Source of the DNA: Terriglobus sp.
GTDB taxonomy: Bacteria; Acidobacteriota; Terriglobia; Terriglobales; Acidobacteriaceae
Length of the DNA: 6,903 nucleotides
Direction of reading: 5' to 3'
Assembly (NCBI GenBank): GCA_023265355.1
Contig: JAHFTZ010000083.1
Location: 1,217-8,119, forward strand
In this document: piece after piece, positions 5,912-6,903 of the stretch
How positions within the stretch are numbered: the stretch's first letter is position 1
Layout: each line of letters begins with the position of its first letter
The notes under the pieces: model-generated
Seen by the model: the letters and a program-made list of their open reading frames with translations, nothing else
Database searches by the model: none
What the model was told of the DNA's origin: nothing
Program-made: the position numbers and the translations under genes

Positions 5912-6763
5912 ATGGCACACAGTGGACACACGCATGGCGGCGCACCGCAGCAAGGACCTCAGCCGCAGCCGATCAAGGGCGTAGCGAACGTAATCGCCGT
6001 TGGCAGCGGAAAGGGCGGCGTGGGCAAAACCACGCTCAGCGTAAACCTTGCGATCGCCCTTGCGCAGCTTGGACATCGGGTCGGCCTGATCGATGCGGAC
6101 ATCTACGGACCGAACGTGCCCATGATGATGGGGCAGACGCGGCAGCCGAATGTGGCTCCGGATAATCGCATCCAGCCGCTTGAGAGTTTTGGCGTGAAGT
6201 TTATCTCGGTGGGTCTGATCTCTCCCGGCGACAAACCGCTGATGATGCGCGGACCTATGCTCCACCAGATCATCCGCCAGTTCTTGCAGCAGGTGGAATG
6301 GGGCGAACTGGACTTTCTCGTGATCGATCTTCCTCCGGGAACGGGCGACGTGGTGATCTCTCTGGTGCAGACGGTTCCACTTACAGGTGCGGTTGTCGTT
6401 TCGACGGGAAGTGGCGTGGCTCTACAGGATGCGCGCAAGGCGCTGGAGATGTTCCATCAGGTCCACGTGGATGTTCTCGGCCTGGTAGAGAATATGTCCC
6501 AGATGACCCTGCCGACGGGTGAAGTGATCGATGTCTTCGGGGCCGGTGGAACGGAGCGCACGGCCCGCGAGTATGGCCTGTCCTTCCTCGGTGGGATTGA
6601 CCTCGATCCGCAGATCCGCGAAGGTGGAGATACCGGAAAGCCGGTGACGCTTGCGGGGCCGAACTCGCAGCGTGCCAAGGCCTACTTTGCCATTGCGCAG
6701 AAGGTAGCAGACGCATCCAAGGCCATCGCTGCAAAGCAGGAAGACGTCTTCGAGATTACGTAA
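5912..6763 (+). CDS. mrp: Mrp/ApbC-family P-loop ATPase lacking the CxxC motif
   Basis: The 283-residue protein belongs to the Mrp/Nbp35 group of MinD-like ATPases, which carry and transfer iron-sulfur clusters. The deviant Walker A is GSGKGGVGKT (31-40), followed by DADIYGPNVP (61-70), MRGPM (112-116) and the Walker B/switch DLPPGTGD (139-146). The end block GGDTGKPV (238-245) is also typical. Two departures stand out. The family's CxxC cluster site, expected after ENMS near 196-205, is replaced by QMTLPTGEV, and the protein has no cysteine anywhere. The usual TPQ-type loop reads STGSGVAL (164-171). There is no N-terminal DUF59 domain; instead a short tail holds His at 4-to-2-residue intervals (H3, H6, H8) and many Q/P. 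An ATPase of this family is certain, but cluster carriage through cysteine is not possible as in ApbC. AGGGGA at 5903-5908 precedes the ATG. Confidence 0.9.
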   Translation: MAHSGHTHGGAPQQGPQPQPIKGVANVIAVGSGKGGVGKTTLSVNLAIALAQLGHRVGLIDADIYGPNVPMMMGQTRQPNVAPDNRIQPLESFGVKFISVGLISPGDKPLMMRGPMLHQIIRQFLQQVEWGELDFLVIDLPPGTGDVVISLVQTVPLTGAVVVSTGSGVALQDARKALEMFHQVHVDVLGLVENMSQMTLPTGEVIDVFGAGGTERTAREYGLSFLGGIDLDPQIREGGDTGKPVTLAGPNSQRAKAYFAIAQKVADASKAIAAKQEDVFEIT

Positions 6764-6771
6764 CCCAAACG

Positions 6772-6903
6772 ATGCAGAATGAGATCCACATCACGGCGCG
6801 ACAACGGGCGATCCTCACAGCGGTCGTGGAGAGCTACATCGCCACGGGTGAACCTGTGGCTTCGCAGAACGTCGCCCAGGCGTTGGCCAATGTGAGCTCT
6901 GCC
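6772..6903 (+). CDS. hrcA: Heat-shock repressor HrcA, N-terminal part (3' end outside the window)
   Basis: The first 44 codons are present and run off the right edge. The peptide shows the HrcA winged-helix start: TARQRAILTAVVESYIATGEPV (8-29 in parts), then ASQNVAQ and VSSA, the start of the recognition helix region that normally continues into TIRN. HrcA binds the CIRCE inverted repeat and represses groE and dnaK-operon genes; GroEL helps keep it active. No CIRCE sequence (TTAGCACTC-N9-GAGTGCTAA) was found in this window. The ATG is 8 bases after the mrp stop, with no clear Shine-Dalgarno sequence and no earlier in-frame start, so it is probably translated by coupling to mrp. grpE, dnaJ or dnaK would be expected next, outside the window. 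Confidence 0.87.
   Translation, partial: MQNEIHITARQRAILTAVVESYIATGEPVASQNVAQALANVSSA

Overview
This window looks like chromosomal core DNA from a GC-rich, Gram-negative-type soil bacterium, most likely an acidobacterium of the Terriglobia group (Terriglobus/Granulicella/Edaphobacter-like). This is inferred from base composition, the mrp-hrcA gene order and the general look of the proteins; no rRNA or other decisive marker is present. No tRNA, CRISPR array, insertion sequence, phage gene or attachment site was found.

Layout. (1) Positions 2-259, plus strand: the 3' end of a small cupin-fold protein, cut by the window edge. (2) Positions 260-5219, minus strand: a compact string of five genes, read from right to left. 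They are a short TPR protein, an MgtC/SapB-type membrane protein, a ChlI/MoxR-like AAA+ ATPase, a secreted alginate-lyase-family (PL5-like) protein and a VWA-domain protein with an intact MIDAS motif. Gaps are 5, 245, 25 and 5 bases. The 245-base gap is not truly empty: after the TAA of the MgtC gene the same frame stays open for 66 codons and encodes what looks like the missing C-terminal domain of MgtC. That gene therefore appears to be split by a single in-frame stop. (3) Positions 5220-5327: a divergent intergenic region. (4) Positions 5328-6903, plus strand: a hotdog-fold acyl-CoA thioesterase, an Mrp/ApbC-type P-loop ATPase that has no cysteine at all, and the first 44 codons of the heat-shock repressor HrcA.

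How the genes may work together. The AAA+ and VWA proteins form a recognised type of partnership, in which an ATPase ring and a MIDAS metal-ion adaptor remodel or insert a cofactor into a client, as in magnesium chelatase I/D or MoxR-VWA pairs. Here a gene for an exported polysaccharide lyase with all expected catalytic residues sits between the two partners. This is the most unusual arrangement in the window. The TPR and MgtC genes are translationally coupled and may share the transcript, which would suggest an envelope or stress role, but no function can be proved from sequence. On the other strand, mrp and hrcA are 8 bases apart, so an Mrp-family ATPase is probably co-transcribed with the regulator of the chaperone genes.

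Nearly every base is coding. The convergent cupin and VWA genes end on directly abutting stop codons. Candidate promoters are weak by eye and none was strong enough to list.
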